Source: Oscarella lobularis
Lineage: Eukaryota; Porifera; Homoscleromorpha; Homosclerophorida; Oscarellidae
NCBI RefSeq assembly: GCF_947507565.1
Contig: NC_089191.1
Location: forward strand, 1,240,001-1,304,000
Length of the DNA: 64,000 nucleotides
Direction of reading: 5' to 3'
The translations under genes were made by a program, and so were the position numbers. A model generated the notes under the pieces. That model saw nothing but the letters and a program-made list of their open reading frames with translations. It was not told the DNA's origin and searched no databases. Positions 1 to 10,688 of the stretch are shown here, piece by piece. Every line of letters starts with the position of its first letter. Position 1 is the stretch's first letter.

Positions 1-852
1 TAGCCAGACGCAAGGTCCAGCGTACTGAAATACTTTGCGCCGTAGAGCCCATCGAGAGTCTCGTCGATACGTAGTATAGGGTAGGCATCTTTCACTGTCA
101 GCTCATTGAAACGACGAAAATCCACACAGAATCGAAATGATCCATTTTTCTGGGAACAAGCAGGACCGGCGAAGACCATGGGCTGGAGCTAGGTGTAATG
201 ACACCCATGTCGAGCATCTCGGCGACTTGACGATCAATCTCAGGGCGGAGATGATAGGGATGAACGGGGACGTCTTCGGTAGTAACAATGCGGTGCTGGG
301 TCACGTCGGTGCGCCCGAGGTCAGCGTTGTTCCGACTAAAGATATCGCGGAACTCGCCGAGAAGCCGGACAAGCGAGGCGCGCTCGGAAGGTGGCGTAGG
401 GCCAAGAGGCGGAGTCCAGCCATCATCGGTGGGAACAGCGTCGAAAACGGAGGCCGTCAACTGCTCTTGATCAATCACGTGCGCCGTTCCAAGACGTTTG
501 CCTTTGTAATGCTTGCGTTTTCCCGCCGTATTGTAAAGTCGTACCGGAATATGCCGGTAGCGTTGATCGCCAGCGATGCCGGTGCCAGTAGATCCGATTT
601 ACTCTCTAAAGTCTCTAGCGGTTCAAATAACAATGGACCAGACGAAGAACGACAAGGTTCTTTCGTAACAGCGTCAACAACCAACCCAGCGACGATCATC
701 TCACGTTGATCCGCCGCGAAAACAACAGATTCGGAAAGAACAATTGAATACACCGGCTGCGACGCTGACGGTGGAGAAGGCGATGGCGACGGCGCCGGCG
801 CGGGGGTGAGAAGCGGCCACGCGGCACCGGAAAGAAGCTGCCGTTTGCGAGT
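1..852 (-). pseudogene. Ty3/gypsy reverse transcriptase region, 5' part, cut by window edge
   Basis: Continuation of the gag-protease element at higher coordinates; reverse transcriptase copies the element's RNA into DNA. The minus frame down to about 150 carries the usual linker before RT and the fingers motif SPWSSPVLLVPRK. A one-base break in the T5 run at 145-149 moves the frame; past it the expected FRFCVDFR block, then DAYP and YFSTLDLASG, are read up to base 1. Palm YxDD, RNase H and integrase would lie outside the window. Family assignment is firm; whether the break is decay or a sequencing error is open. Confidence 0.8.
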
Positions 853-1118
853 TCAAACAGCAATGTCCAGGCCATGACTAACAATGAAATCGTCACCAAG
901 GATTGGATTCGTTGCTATATCCGCAACACGAAAACAATGTCGGGTAGTCCAAGAACCGAATGCGACAGGAAGTTCGACCACACCAGCAAGAGGCACCGTG
1001 TGACCGCTCGCCATCGCGAGGCGCTCGGTGCAAGGCAACACAGGGAATGACGCGAAAGACGGCGGAACGATGGAAATCGCTGCTCCGGTGTCAATGAGAC
1101 AATGGAACGACACGCCGT
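853..1118 (-). CDS. Ty3/gypsy retropepsin (aspartic protease) region
   Basis: Aspartic protease domain that would cleave the gag-pol polyprotein. The active-site motif DTGAAISIV is intact, followed by the second-lobe motif ILGDDFI. The frame is -1 relative to gag and overlaps the gag stop: reading back from the protease gives an in-frame lead ending LNGVSFHCLIDTGA. No clear slippery heptamer is visible at the overlap, so programmed -1 frameshifting and a simple indel are both possible. Confidence 0.8.
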
Positions 1119-2141
1119 TCAGTGTCGCAGCGACTTGAAAATAGAGTCAGAGGATAATGGGGACGCCTGGAGGGCGGCGACGTAATGAATTACGGGCGTA
1201 TGTTCGCGCGAATGCTCAGAGACACACTGTGCGGAATTTTCATGTTTCCCCCCAAACTTTGGACAATTAACACGAATATGGCCAAACTGTCCGCAATCCC
1301 AACAGCGACGCTGAGAAACCGGAAGAGGCGCGCGAAGAGTGCTTGGGAGTCCCGAGGGAATGGCATAGACAGGGTGGGGCGAAGCGTCGTTGCGGGTGAG
1401 ACGTTCCAACACAGAGGTGAGAAGAGCGGTCTGCGTTTCGACGGCTTTCATCAAAGACGAGGCAGGCGTGGCCGTCGCGACGAGTGAATGTGGCGCCGCT
1501 GTAGCATCGCCGGAAATGGACAAATCTTGAGAACGACGGCGACTTTCTGCCGTTTCGGCGGCGTGAGCTTCGAGTGCAAGGCAAACCGCGTCGTCCAAAC
1601 TGGTCGGGGCGCCATTTCGGACACGAAGACGAAGATTCGGGTCCAGCAGCCCATCCAGAAACTGGTCGCGCGCCAGCAGATCGCGCTGAGTCAAGTCCAT
1701 CGCTGGAAACGCTTGCGCGGACAGACCGTTGACCGCGTTTCGGAAATCCAAGAGAGACTCGGCGGGGCCTTGACGGCGAAGGCGAAACGTCGATCGCTTA
1801 ATCTCCAAACGATTTGCTGGTAGAAAACGGGTGCGCAGCGCGGCGACGAGGGAGGAAAACTTGGACTTTGTGTCGGAGGAAAGAGCACGGAGGGCGTCGC
1901 GAGCAGGACCCTGCAGACGCATACCCAAAATGTGGCAGCGAGTGGCGTCGTCCCAGGCGTTGAGAGTGGCGCAATCTTGAAAATCCTCCTCCCAGTCGTC
2001 CCACGATTGATCGCTGCTGTTACGGAACGGAGGGGGAAGCAGAGAACTGTAGCGGAGGTTGGCCGCAGCACCAACAGGGTCGGTGGGTGGTTTGACGTCG
2101 ACGGGAGCCGGGGGCTGGCCGTCGTTGTCGGTGGAAGACAT
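1119..2141 (-). CDS. Ty3/gypsy gag (capsid/nucleocapsid) protein
   Basis: Open frame of 340 residues. A Pro-rich N terminus leads to a capsid-like region (DQSWDDWEEDFQDCATLNAW, then a FRLRRQGPAESLLDFRN-type segment) and a C-terminal zinc knuckle, CWDCGQFGHIRVNC (C-x2-C-x4-H-x4-C), that would bind the RNA. The start is the ATG at 2141, the first in frame. Uninterrupted, unlike the Ty3 copies at 9113 and 56990, so this is the youngest-looking Ty3 gag in the window. Protease follows in the -1 frame. Confidence 0.85.
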   Translation of the reverse strand: MSSTDNDGQPPAPVDVKPPTDPVGAAANLRYSSLLPPPFRNSSDQSWDDWEEDFQDCATLNAWDDATRCHILGMRLQGPARDALRALSSDTKSKFSSLVAALRTRFLPANRLEIKRSTFRLRRQGPAESLLDFRNAVNGLSAQAFPAMDLTQRDLLARDQFLDGLLDPNLRLRVRNGAPTSLDDAVCLALEAHAAETAESRRRSQDLSISGDATAAPHSLVATATPASSLMKAVETQTALLTSVLERLTRNDASPHPVYAIPSGLPSTLRAPLPVSQRRCWDCGQFGHIRVNCPKFGGKHENSAQCVSEHSREHTPVIHYVAALQASPLSSDSIFKSLRH

Positions 2142-2200
2142 GGTACTCCTGTCACCAGTGTAATAACGAAATCCTCGCCTACTCGAGTCAGAACCAAGAC
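2142..2200 (-). other. Possible retroelement leader / primer-binding site
   Basis: Directly upstream of gag on the minus strand lies TTACACTGGTGACAGGAGT. A TGG-starting stretch just after an LTR end is what a tRNA primer-binding site looks like. The Ty3 remnant at 9113-10688 has a similar ...TTGCGACAGGAGTGGGAT just upstream of its gag. I could not delimit an LTR, so this is only suggestive. Confidence 0.25.
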
Positions 2201-2333
2201 TGATCTATATTTCCTTTACACGCCCCTTCTCCCCTCCCATATTGAGTCCCGCATCTTACTTTACCACATAGCGACTCGCACATGCGCAGTGAAAGTTTGT
2301 CCTGCTGAGCAGAGGCTATAGGGCATATTAGAT

Positions 2334-2411
2334 TTGGGGGGGAGGGGAGGGAGGGGGAAGGGGGGGAGGGGGAAGGGGGGGGAGGGGGGGAGGGGGAGGG
2401 GGAGGGGGGGG
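2334..2411 (+). repeat. G-rich tract with quadruplex potential
   Basis: About 78 bases almost entirely G with single A spacers, in runs of three to seven G. It can form G-quadruplexes on the plus strand. It lies in the left arm of the fold-back element, next to the insertion at 2448. Confidence 0.85.
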
Positions 2412-2552
2412 CTCACGAGTGCGTGCTGACACCTACGCCCTTTCTTGGCAGTGGCTATTGTTGCGACAGTCGTAACTGGACCTCTGAGGCTATTGTTACG
2501 ACAGTCTAGCGCACTATAGAGTAGAGAGCTTATAAAGCTTTTTTTCATGTAC

Positions 2553-2576
2553 CTAACCCAACCCTAACCCTAAACC
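2553..2576 (-). repeat. Short telomere-like (TTAGGG) tract
   Basis: The plus strand reads CTAACCCAACCCTAACCC followed by TAAACC, that is about four degenerate TTAGGG units on the minus strand. This is the metazoan telomere repeat in an interstitial position inside a small insertion. Confidence 0.6.
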
Positions 2577-2744
2577 TTACTGGTATCGATGGCGGCCCCG
2601 CTCCGGGCTTAACCGCCCCAATGAGCATAGGTCGCAGAGAGGGGCTTCCCCTGGAAACACCATACTACGGGCGGTTAAGCCACAGTCGCGGGTGATCGTA
2701 TATCGCCGGTTAGGTACAGATAAAAAAAAAAGAAAAAAAATGAG

Positions 2745-2850
2745 CACGCTTCGCGATTCGAACCCCAGACCGGTCACGTGCCCCGTGGATTCTGCATCCG
2801 GTCCCCCTCCCAGCGCCCCCCGCCCGTTGAGCTATCGCGGCATTCCTGGA
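2745..2850 (-). mobile_element. tRNA-derived SINE-like head
   Basis: On the minus strand an A-box-like TAGCTCAACGGG (2824-2838) is followed about 70 bases later by a B-box GGTTCGAATCG (2753-2764). A GGA-TGCAGAA-TCC stem-loop between them resembles an anticodon arm. Together these form an RNA polymerase III internal promoter. The spacing is too long and the acceptor stem too poor for a working tRNA. A T-rich tract follows on the minus strand. Most likely a SINE head or a decayed tRNA copy. Confidence 0.45.
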
Positions 2851-3855
2851 AACGAAGCGTTATCGCAGGACTTTATAATGCTAGACTGCAGCTATAGTGC
2901 GCTAGACTGGCGCTCAGAGACTGTCGTAACAATAGCCACTGCGTTCTTTCTTCGAGCAGCGTTTTTTCTCTTTGCTGATCTACTTAGCCGTTTCTCTCGA
3001 TTCGATTGTGGTCAGTGTCCTAATGCCTATCACTTTGCTGTTTTTTGAGCTTCGAACACCTTTCGTTCCGCTTTTCGAGTCGCGGCACTTCTCTGCCGTG
3101 TTCCTTTTGATTGCTTGCTTTCCGCCGGCGCTTTTTATTTTTATACGCTCTATAGGTATCTCTGTAACAATGTTCCGTTTAGAACAAATTGACTTCGTGA
3201 GTTTGACTTTTTTTGTGAAATGTACGATGCAATAATCGAATTTTTCTCCTAATTCAAACTTCCGAACGCGTTATCAAAGTCAGGAATCGCACTCTCTGTT
3301 TGAGTAGCCGTTGAAGCTTCTGCCGCCTCGGTTAGCGTTTCACGCGATAACCACCGAGAAACACGCATTTTCTGCGCAAACGGAAATTGCAGAAGCGTCA
3401 ACGGCTACTCAAACAGGGAGTGAGATTGCTGCTGTTGATGATCTCTTTAGCAGTTTGTTATCAAGAGAAAAATTTCGATGGCTGAAACGTACTTTTTCCA
3501 AAAAACGAGGGTTTTGCACGGTTAAACACACGAAACCAATTTGTTCACCCGGAACAATGTTACAGAGATACCTATAGAGCCTAAAAAAAATAAGAAGCGC
3601 CCGCGTAAAGCAAGCAGTCAGAAGGAACACGGCCGGGAAGTGCCGCGACTCGAAAATCGAAACGGAAGGTGCTCGAAGCTCAAAAAACAGCGAGGTGATA
3701 GGACACTGACCACAATCTAATCGAGAGAAACGCCAAAGTTAATAGATCCAAAGAAAAAAGGCTCTTCGAAAAAACCTGAATCTCTTAGCGCGCGCTCGTG
3801 AAAACCCCCTGGGGCGGCAGTACGGACTTTCACTGCGCATGTCCGAGTCGCTAAG

Positions 3856-4734
3856 GTGTTGTCAGGGCCCTGTTTTCGTCGCGCTCACCGCGTTCGATGC
3901 CGTTTCATGCACAGAGATTATGCCTAATGTTAAGCCCATACTTAGCGAAACGTAAATTTTTTCAGATTTGGCACCAGAAGCTGTTCAGCAGTATTGTGCC
4001 AAATCTAGAGCAGATAATAATCAAAAACGGCGCAAGGGAATATGCACTAGAATTAGTAGAAACTTTGGAAGAGATATTTTTGTTAGGAGCGATCGCATTA
4101 GGCTCTTTAGAAATGGGCGTGACTATGATGACATCACTCGCGAAAACAGTCGTAGTTCACTGTGAATCGTAGCGTTTCTGTAGTCATGAAAACGATTTCC
4201 AATGTAAAAAGACTGAAAAATACATTGGAAGGAGGCTTTCATTGTATACTAGCAGAGATCGCGATCACGAAGCGAAAAGCCCTGTTTGGCGGTTACCACA
4301 ACATCGCGACTCGAAACAAACGCGCTAGAGAATACAGCTGCATCTAAAAGAGCGCCTTTTATAGGTAGAGGTTCACGGGATTTGTGTAAAGCGTAATGTC
4401 AGCTGAAAATGAAAAACGCGCCAAAAAATGCAGCTGTTTATATCGATCGCCGAATTTTTTCTAAACGAATCATAAGACATTTCTGTATGATCTTTCCTAA
4501 TAAACGCATTTATTGTTCGTACGGTGAGAGAGGCGAAATTTTAAGTTCCTGTGCTACGTTTGCATGCGTATATAGAAATTTCGTATCAATGAATTAAAAA
4601 CTCACAAGGCCTAAATAAAGGATCCTTCCCTTGCGCTCTGATTGCGCCTACGTGAACCCTTATCTTTTCTGCGGTGATCTTATTTTTCTGCGGTTACCAT
4701 TACCTTGTCAATTTTTAAGCCATTTTAGTCTAAG
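3856..4734. other. Intergenic, no gene recognised
   Basis: AT-rich sequence without a frame that resembles a known protein and without clear repeats beyond the fold-back ends on each side. Confidence 0.5.
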
Positions 4735-5165
4735 CGCGCGCGCATGCGCAGTGAAAGTCCGTACTGCTCCCTGGGGCATATTCACGGACGGCTTTGCGCG
4801 CGTTAGCGTGTGGCAAAAACACAGGCGCACTCGCATGCCCCCACCCACACCCACATATACCTTCGTTCAAGCGAAAATAAAGCTAATATGCCAATTTTCC
4901 TAAAATGATACTTTAGTGACTGTACGAAATGTAGTCTGGCAATAAACCAAAAATAGAGGCCTCCTTTCCCCTTTTGTGGATATTAGCGATTTGACTCGCT
5001 GTAGGCACAACCTCTCCATCGAAACAGCTAAGTAATCCTCGAATAACTAAAACGGCTTTAGAGGTTTATAGTGACATGCAGCGTGATGGTCTTTTTCGCG
5101 TGCCACACACTCCGCGAAAGCCCCGGAAGCCCCGCCCCGTGAATATGCCCTATAGCCGCAGCCGA
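4735..5165. mobile_element. Second, shorter fold-back element
   Basis: The left end carries CATGCGCAGTGAAAGTCCGT followed by GGGGCATATTCACGG. The right end (about 5090-5152) is its inverted counterpart, including CCGTGAATATGCCC and GTGCCACACACTCCGCGAAA. The left end matches the outer end of the fold-back at 2266-3855, so both belong to one family. The right end meets the Ty3 fragment starting near 5233. No coding region inside. Confidence 0.55.
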
Positions 5166-5232
5166 GCAGAAGAAAAAAGAGGCCGAGTGTGGGGCCACGC
5201 CGACGGCACTCGACCTGGAAGAGGCAAACGAG

Positions 5233-6052
5233 GTGAATGCTTCTGAGGTGGCTAACCAAATCGATTCGCAGAAAGCGGACGACGGAGATCAAGACGAAAA
5301 ATTTGACGCTGCGGACGGAAAGCCCGGCGGAAATCCATTTATAATCTACCCAATTCTGACGGGAGTGTCGAGTCAGCCAGGCTCGGGAGGCGAGAAGCGC
5401 CAAACGAGGAGTCAGCGACGGAAAGAGCGGTCTCGATCAGTAAAGAGACGAAGTTGGACTGGCGTAGACCGGGAGGGGTTCGAAAGGTCACAAGAAGGCG
5501 ACCTGTTGTTGGCGAAAATACGTCGCGAAGCGATCAACGACGTAGGAAAGGCGGTTGTGGGGCAGTCTATCGGAAAAAGGACTGTTGTATCGCCGATGGG
5601 TAGAGGGGGTTATCCGAGGAAGAAGATTCGTTAGTGTTGCCGCTCAAGCTGAGGCGGTCGGTCATGCGTTTGGGGCACAGCGTGCCGATGGCGGGGCACC
5701 TGGGCCGCAGGAAGACGAACAGGCAAATCACGGTAAGGTTCTACTAGCCGGGACAGAGAAAGGATGAAGCGGAGTTCTGCAAATGTTGTCCGGAGTGTCA
5801 ACGCTCGGCGTCCAAAAGAAAGAAGGACAAGGCTGAGCTGATTTCACCTCTTGTGGTAGGGGAGCCATTCCGACGCGTTGCGATGGACATTGTCGGTCCT
5901 TTGCCCCGTACGAAATCGGAAAACAGGTACATCTTGGTGATGAGCGATTATGCTACAAGTTGGCCGGAAGCAGTGACGCTAAAGGCTATCGATGCGGAAA
6001 CGGTGGCGAAGAAAATGGTGCGAAACTTAAAATTGTCTCAGTCTTGTCGAAA
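5233..6052 (+). pseudogene. Ty3/gypsy integrase fragment
   Basis: Linker-like sequence (SQEGDLLLAKIRREA) leads to an H2C2 zinc-binding domain (HSVPMAGHLGRR, then CCPECQR). The start of the catalytic core follows: RRVAMDIVGPLPRT with the first catalytic Asp, then YILVMSDYATSWPEA. A TAG replaces the expected Trp codon near 5746, and similarity ends abruptly near 6050, before the second catalytic Asp. No other part of the element adjoins it, so it is a truncated, dead copy. Confidence 0.8.
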
Positions 6053-6059
6053 TCGCCTC

Positions 6060-6880
6060 GTGAATTAAGTATTAAACTATTATTAGTTTTGTGCAATTTT
6101 TTCGGCAAGACGAACTTTCTTTGGCGTCTCTCGCAAAAGAAATTCAAAAGAAGCGTTTCCTTCATGCGACTAAAGTATTCTAGTTTTGTAACCAATTATT
6201 TTCTATCTGGCGAAATACGCTCATTTTTAACAAAAATCTGCTTCATTTTGTGCAATTTTTTCCCCGAGCTGGTAAGCTACACTTGCAAACTGGTTTCTAA
6301 ACAGCACTTTCTAATCTCTCCAGAGTGCAACTAGACGGCTTAAAGCATGGAAAAACAAAAATCAGAAAACGGGCGCTCAAAAATTAATTACAAGCGAAAA
6401 GTGCAGGCGGTCTTCAAAAGAAGCATTAGAAGGCCATTAAATAATCTGTATGTACACCTCCGTCGACCGTAATTCTTCTACTATAGCTAGACTAGTTGCA
6501 CACGCAGGAAACAACAAAATCCGAGAAGTTACTGACGTCATCATTAACTGGCACTGTTCTAGTGACCTGCAACTCCTGGTTTTCTATGGCCAATGAAAAA
6601 ACGGTCATCTCACCTTTTTATAACTGCCCATTCTTTAAGGACGCGTGTCGCTATCATTTGGCAGTGAGAGTTAGGTAATTCGTTTCGTATTGAGCTAGAA
6701 CAAGCGGCGCCAAGAGATCGAAGCTATTTTCGCGAATACGACGTATTTCGAGATCGGAGAAAGTGCGATAGCAACAAGAACGTTAGAAATGTATAATGCA
6801 ATCGCTAAATAGACTCAAGCGCCTTTCGTTTCGTTTTCACGCTTTTGCGTGAAAAACTGGCGCATGCGCAAGCAGTGTAT
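6060..6880. other. Intergenic, no gene recognised
   Basis: The motif TTTTGTGCAATTTTTTC occurs at about 6090 and 6246. Otherwise nothing coding or structured is seen. Confidence 0.5.
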
Positions 6881-6881
6881 A

Positions 6882-6924
6882 CCAGGTCCTCTCTCTGGTG
6901 GGAGGGGCCTGGGTACGAGGCTAA
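6882..6924 (+). repeat. Terminal-hairpin repeat, copy A
   Basis: CCAGGTCCTCTCTC pairs with TGGGAGGGGCCTGG around a very short loop and is followed by GTACGAGGCTAA. A hairpin followed about ten bases later by CTRR is the layout of a Helitron 3' end. Related copies are at 11107-11185, 11676-11746 and 47024-47096. Confidence 0.5.
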
Positions 6925-7405
6925 CAATACCGGTAAGACAAGATTCGTGGCGACGTGTTGTGTAATGTTTCGCTTTTGAAGACGCTACGCCGACATGCGA
7001 CGCTTTATCGGCGATTTCGCAGCAAGAAGAAACTCTTACCTCAAGGCAGAAGGTGGGTAAGTAGGTTTGTAGACGCTCTATCCGGCGGTGAAGGTGTGCT
7101 GTTTGTGTGGGCTTTGGGAACGAAGTTGCAGCCGAGTATATGTTTCTCAAGATGGTGGCGACATCGCAGTTTGCGGCGATAACGACTACAAATTAACCCA
7201 GGAAGCAAATGCTCGAGTCTGTCAAAACAAAGCCTGATGTAATCATTGCAATGCCCGTTCTACGCCAGACCCTCGCTCTTCGAAAAAATGCGCAGAAAAT
7301 AATCATTATTGATTGTACTCTTTACCGTCGACAAATGCGCACGCTCATAAAATCACTCCCCCTTAAATAGTCTATTCCATCAGCCGCTCTTCTTTTCTCA
7401 AAGAA

Positions 7406-7660
7406 GTGGCTGAATCCTTTCCATCTTTGTACAAGTTCGTTGCTCGTTGCTGTTTCCTCCCGCCAGGACTTTGCTTCCAACAGAAAATGAATATCAAGTG
7501 CATTCTATCAGAAGAGGGCGTCCAACAAGGTGATCCTTTGGGGCGTTTTCTTTTTGCGCTTGCTCTGCAACCTTGCTTGCGAGTGGCTGCTGAGGAGTGC
7601 TCCAAAGGTTTAGTCGTTAGCTACCTTGATGACGCAGTTATTGAGAAATTTCTGTCAGCT
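7406..7660 (+). pseudogene. Reverse transcriptase fragment of a non-LTR element
   Basis: The conserved RT block EEGVQQGDPLGRFLFALALQ is followed by VVSYLDDAVI, the YxDD catalytic motif of the palm. Similarity is lost soon after the YLDD. Upstream, YKFVARCCF fits the segment before the block. Only this internal stretch remains, so the element is 5'- and 3'-truncated. The clade cannot be named. Confidence 0.65.
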
Positions 7661-8620
7661 CCTACCATTGACACCACCCCGAGCGAGCGATTCCTTGGAG
7701 GCCACCACATCTTCCGTGCAAGCGAAGCACTCGGCAATATTCGCCCTCTGATGTGTAAGTCAGTTGCTCCATTTCCAGCCATGACAACACTGTGTGATGA
7801 CTGTCGGGGCAATTCGACCTCTATGGAGGCGCAATTTCGTCGACGTTTGTGACAGCAACCCTTGATGAATATGGATGTGTTCCGCGATGTAAACGTAGCC
7901 ACTGAGCAAAAGGCTATTTGCTTTAGCCATAAGTCGGAACCTAACTCATTTGCTTTCGCACGCGGCCGTAAATGACCCGAAACGCTTGTTCTGATTTCGT
8001 TGAACTAACAAATCAAACCTGTCGAAAACGCTAGTAAATCGTGTCGGTTCTGAGGACGTCTTAAATGCGCCTAGTTTTTCGAAGTACTATACGGAAACTG
8101 GTCGCGAGCGCGTGGCAATCCAGGCTCACAAAAGGTCGGAGTTTCCAATTCCCTTTCTATCCCTGGTTACAGCGCTCCTCTCCACCACAAAATGGTTGAG
8201 TAGGAGCTGCCTCTGGCATTGAAACGATTGATTCAATAAGAAACGCCGCATACCATCTGAATATTTCTAGAAAATAACTAAATAGATCTGGTCGACATAT
8301 TTGCAGTAAATAACAACTCGCTGGCAGCTGATCCGTTTCTCTTTGAGTTGTGTTACAAGAGATTGAACACTTCGGCGATATCATTGCCTATTCTCCTTAG
8401 AATATACGGACTTTAGATAGATCAGGAGTGCGAATGGCTTCCCTTCCATCCCACATACACGTATTAGCTTAGCGCGGAACAAGCGAGTGATTGTTGCAGT
8501 AAGAGCATCGGAACACGACCAAACAATGCTCTAATTTCTCCAACTGATGCACATCACGGTGGAAAAGCCTCTTTTCTCCTTGTCGACTCGCCCGTAAAAG
8601 AAAGCCAATTTACGTAAGTA
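7661..8620. other. No gene recognised
   Basis: Short frames on both strands without recognisable domains. The segment 8157-8384 on the minus strand could be remains of the neighbouring helicase, but no motif supports it. Confidence 0.4.
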
Positions 8621-8629
8621 CAGCAGAGC

Positions 8630-9054
8630 ACGCAGTGGAATAATCACCATTCTAACACCGTGTGTGCTTCGTCGGCAACGACAGCTATCACCTGACTTTG
8701 GACGCTTGGTAGTTGAAGAAAAAACGCCACTCGTCCTTTTGAAGAAACTTATCGGGGCTTCCATAAACGAGTGGACAGGCACCTCGCACTATCTTCTCGT
8801 CATCTCGCACTATCTTCTCGTCATCGGCCTGCGTAGTATAGGCTTCGAAGGGTGACGACTTGGTCGTGCATTAGAGCTTTCAAGGGACTGATGACGATGA
8901 TATTGACAGTCTCATGGCCTCGGAGGACCTTGTTCCCAAAACCCGTGGGGAAGCCGGCGAATACATCGCTGCCGCAATAAAGTATACACGACCGCTGCTC
9001 ATCTTTCAGGCGTTTATACAATCGAGCGCAAAGTGCTCGAAACGCCGCATCCAT
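8630..9054 (-). pseudogene. RecQ-like helicase fragment (motifs I, Ia, II)
   Basis: Minus-strand reading gives a Q-motif-like LKDEQ, a damaged Walker A (DVFAGFPTGFGNK, where GKS is expected), motif Ia (VISPLKALMHDQV) and, after frame changes, motif II AVVADEAHTVLEW at about 8655-8690 followed by a stop. This is the first half of a superfamily 2 RecQ-type ATPase. The C-terminal helicase lobe is not recognisable. It is one of four RecQ-like fragments here (also 18090, 35130, 41604). Confidence 0.7.
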
Positions 9055-9112
9055 GGCGAAGTGAAGCTAAGAGACCCGCACGCTATACGCCTACATTAAT
9101 TTGATAATGCGA

Positions 9113-10688
9113 TTACGAATGCTTTTCGCTGATTGTGCACTCACTCAGCTCTGGCGTGATTGGCCAATTACGGTCAAAGGAACCGACGCGTTGTACAAAG
9201 TTGCGCAGACCCTCTCCGCAAGTAACGCGCACGGGGAGGGTCTGGGTTTCAGAGGCTAGCTCGGCTGCGGCTATAGCCTCTACTCTAGCCCTCTGACGCG
9301 TGACCACGACACACGCAAAGTCCTTCTTCTTTACGAGGTCGTCCAGATCTCTGACGTCTTTTCCGAACAGGAACGCTGCCTAAATTTATCTCCACTAGTC
9401 CCTCCACAACGTTAGCTCTCCACATGAACTTTCCCCTCCGCCATTGGGTACGTCTTCTCGTCCCCATGTGCACATATATATTTTTCGATTGTTTCGTTGC
9501 GCCTGACGCTTTCCTCTGAAAACAAGAGTTCGTGACGTGCCAGTGTAATCGTTACGGGCACTCCTCCCACGTTGCCCGCTTTTTCGAAACACGTAATCGG
9601 CCTTGTTCCTTTGCTTTTACTGTCGCTGTCACCGACGTAAAGTCCGCTTCCTGTTTCTCGTTTAGCCGCGTCCAACGTGTTTTTCTTCGACTGGCAATGC
9701 TGCGATATGCGATATGTGGCCTTCCTTTTCCACATAACCAGCACGTCACGTCGTATTTGGTCTTTGTTGTTTTTCTTCCTTATTCTCGCCGCTGGCCTTG
9801 TTTTCAGAGGATCCGTCTCTGATTTCGCCTTTGGGCGTATCACTTTTCGCCTCTCGCTTGTCGCCATGCATACTCCCCCTCATTAGTAGTAACCTTTCTC
9901 GCGCATGCCATATTATCCGATGGGTCGCACGCTTCCTTCGTTGCTTTGGGTTTCGTTTCTCGATCGCGAATCTGCGTCGCTGGTCGCATAAGCGACAGCA
10001 CTTGTTTGAAAACGACCTTCTCAAGCAAATCCTCTTTGGACAACGCCGCGCAGTTTTTCTATTTGATCGCCAAGTCTCGTGCGCGCAGTCCCAACCCCGC
10101 GAAAGTCTCCCCCGGCTTCTTTCTTACTTGACAGAACCGTTCCCGGTATGCTTCTTCGTCGATGTCGCAGCGTTTCAAAATCGCTGCCTTCAGCGCGTCG
10201 TAATTCGTGACATGGACCGTTTCCATATTCGCATAGGCGTCCTTCGCCTTTTCCGTGAGTACGGCCGCCAACCGAACCGCCCACGCGACAGCGATTCGAA
10301 CGATGTGAGGTACCTTTCGATGTCTTCGTCGTCCAGTAACGGCGCGATTTTCAGATGCTTTACCCGTTGTTTCGGAGGGAGCGTTTCCTTTAACGACTGT
10401 GACATTTCCTGTAGCTGTTTCTCTCGCCGTTCCGCTGCCTCCGCTTCACGTCGACGCTCCTCGAGTAAGCGCTCCCATTTGCATTCCCGCCTTTCGAGCT
10501 GCTCGAGTTGTTGCCTACGTTCGTTCTCCGCTTGTCGTTCATCTTGCCTCCCGTGTTGCGAGTTTTGTCTACAGCCTTCTCTCGACGCGTTTTGTCGCCG
10601 GGTGCGTTTTCATCGCGATCCATTTGCGTTTCTCTTACCTTCGCTCTCTTTTGCATGCGGCTTGCCTACTGTTGAAATTCGGCAGTAG
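9113..10688 (-). pseudogene. Ty3/gypsy gag-protease fragment
   Basis: Read from high to low coordinates: a charged coiled-coil-like N terminus rich in Glu/Arg, a capsid-type block (EKAKDAYANMETV, YDALKAAILKRCDIDEEAYR) like SCAN-related retroelement gag, a broken zinc knuckle beginning CWLCGK (about 9735), and a protease/linker region ending with FLFGKDV and VVTRQRARVEAIAAAE (about 9270-9370). Several frame changes are needed, so it is decayed. Reverse transcriptase is absent. The 296-residue plus-strand frame here is its antisense shadow. Confidence 0.7.

Larger units (their letters stand above)
2448..2942. mobile_element. MITE-like insertion with about 80-bp terminal inverted repeats
   Basis: Begins GCAGTGGCTATTGTTGCGAC and ends with the complement of GCAGTGGCTATTGTTACGAC. 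The similarity extends inward through CAGTCTAGCGCACTATAG on both sides. It interrupts the left arm of the fold-back element, which resumes at about 2945, so it inserted later. Its core holds a telomere-like tract and a tRNA-like SINE segment but no protein-coding frame. Confidence 0.65.
2266..3855. mobile_element. Fold-back (long inverted repeat) element
   Basis: The outer end AGCGACTCGCACATGCGCAG at about 2269 is matched in reverse complement at 3828-3855. The inner arms also pair: 2985-3230 with 3540-3750, and the CTGTTTGAGTAGCCGTTGA segment at 3297-3315 with its complement at 3394-3414. The small loop is about 3330-3388. The left arm is longer because a separate insertion (2448-2942) sits in it. 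No coding potential for a transposase; the class is unknown. A related single arm occurs at 56360-56560. Confidence 0.7.

Noticed and set aside
137-709. 190-codon plus-strand frame
   Set aside because: Antisense of the Ty3 reverse transcriptase region; no domain.
2745-2850. Functional tRNA gene
   Set aside because: A/B boxes and an anticodon-like arm exist, but box spacing is too long and no acceptor stem pairs properly.
9203-9259. Fifth copy of the terminal-hairpin repeat (CAGACCCTCTCC...GGGGAGGGTCTG then AGAGGCTAG)
   Set aside because: It lies inside the Ty3 protease-linker reading frame, and its spacer (GGTTTCAGAGGCTAG) differs from the other copies, so the match is probably chance.
9798-10688. 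296-codon open frame on the plus strand
   Set aside because: Ser/Arg/Phe-rich antisense shadow of the Ty3 gag on the minus strand.
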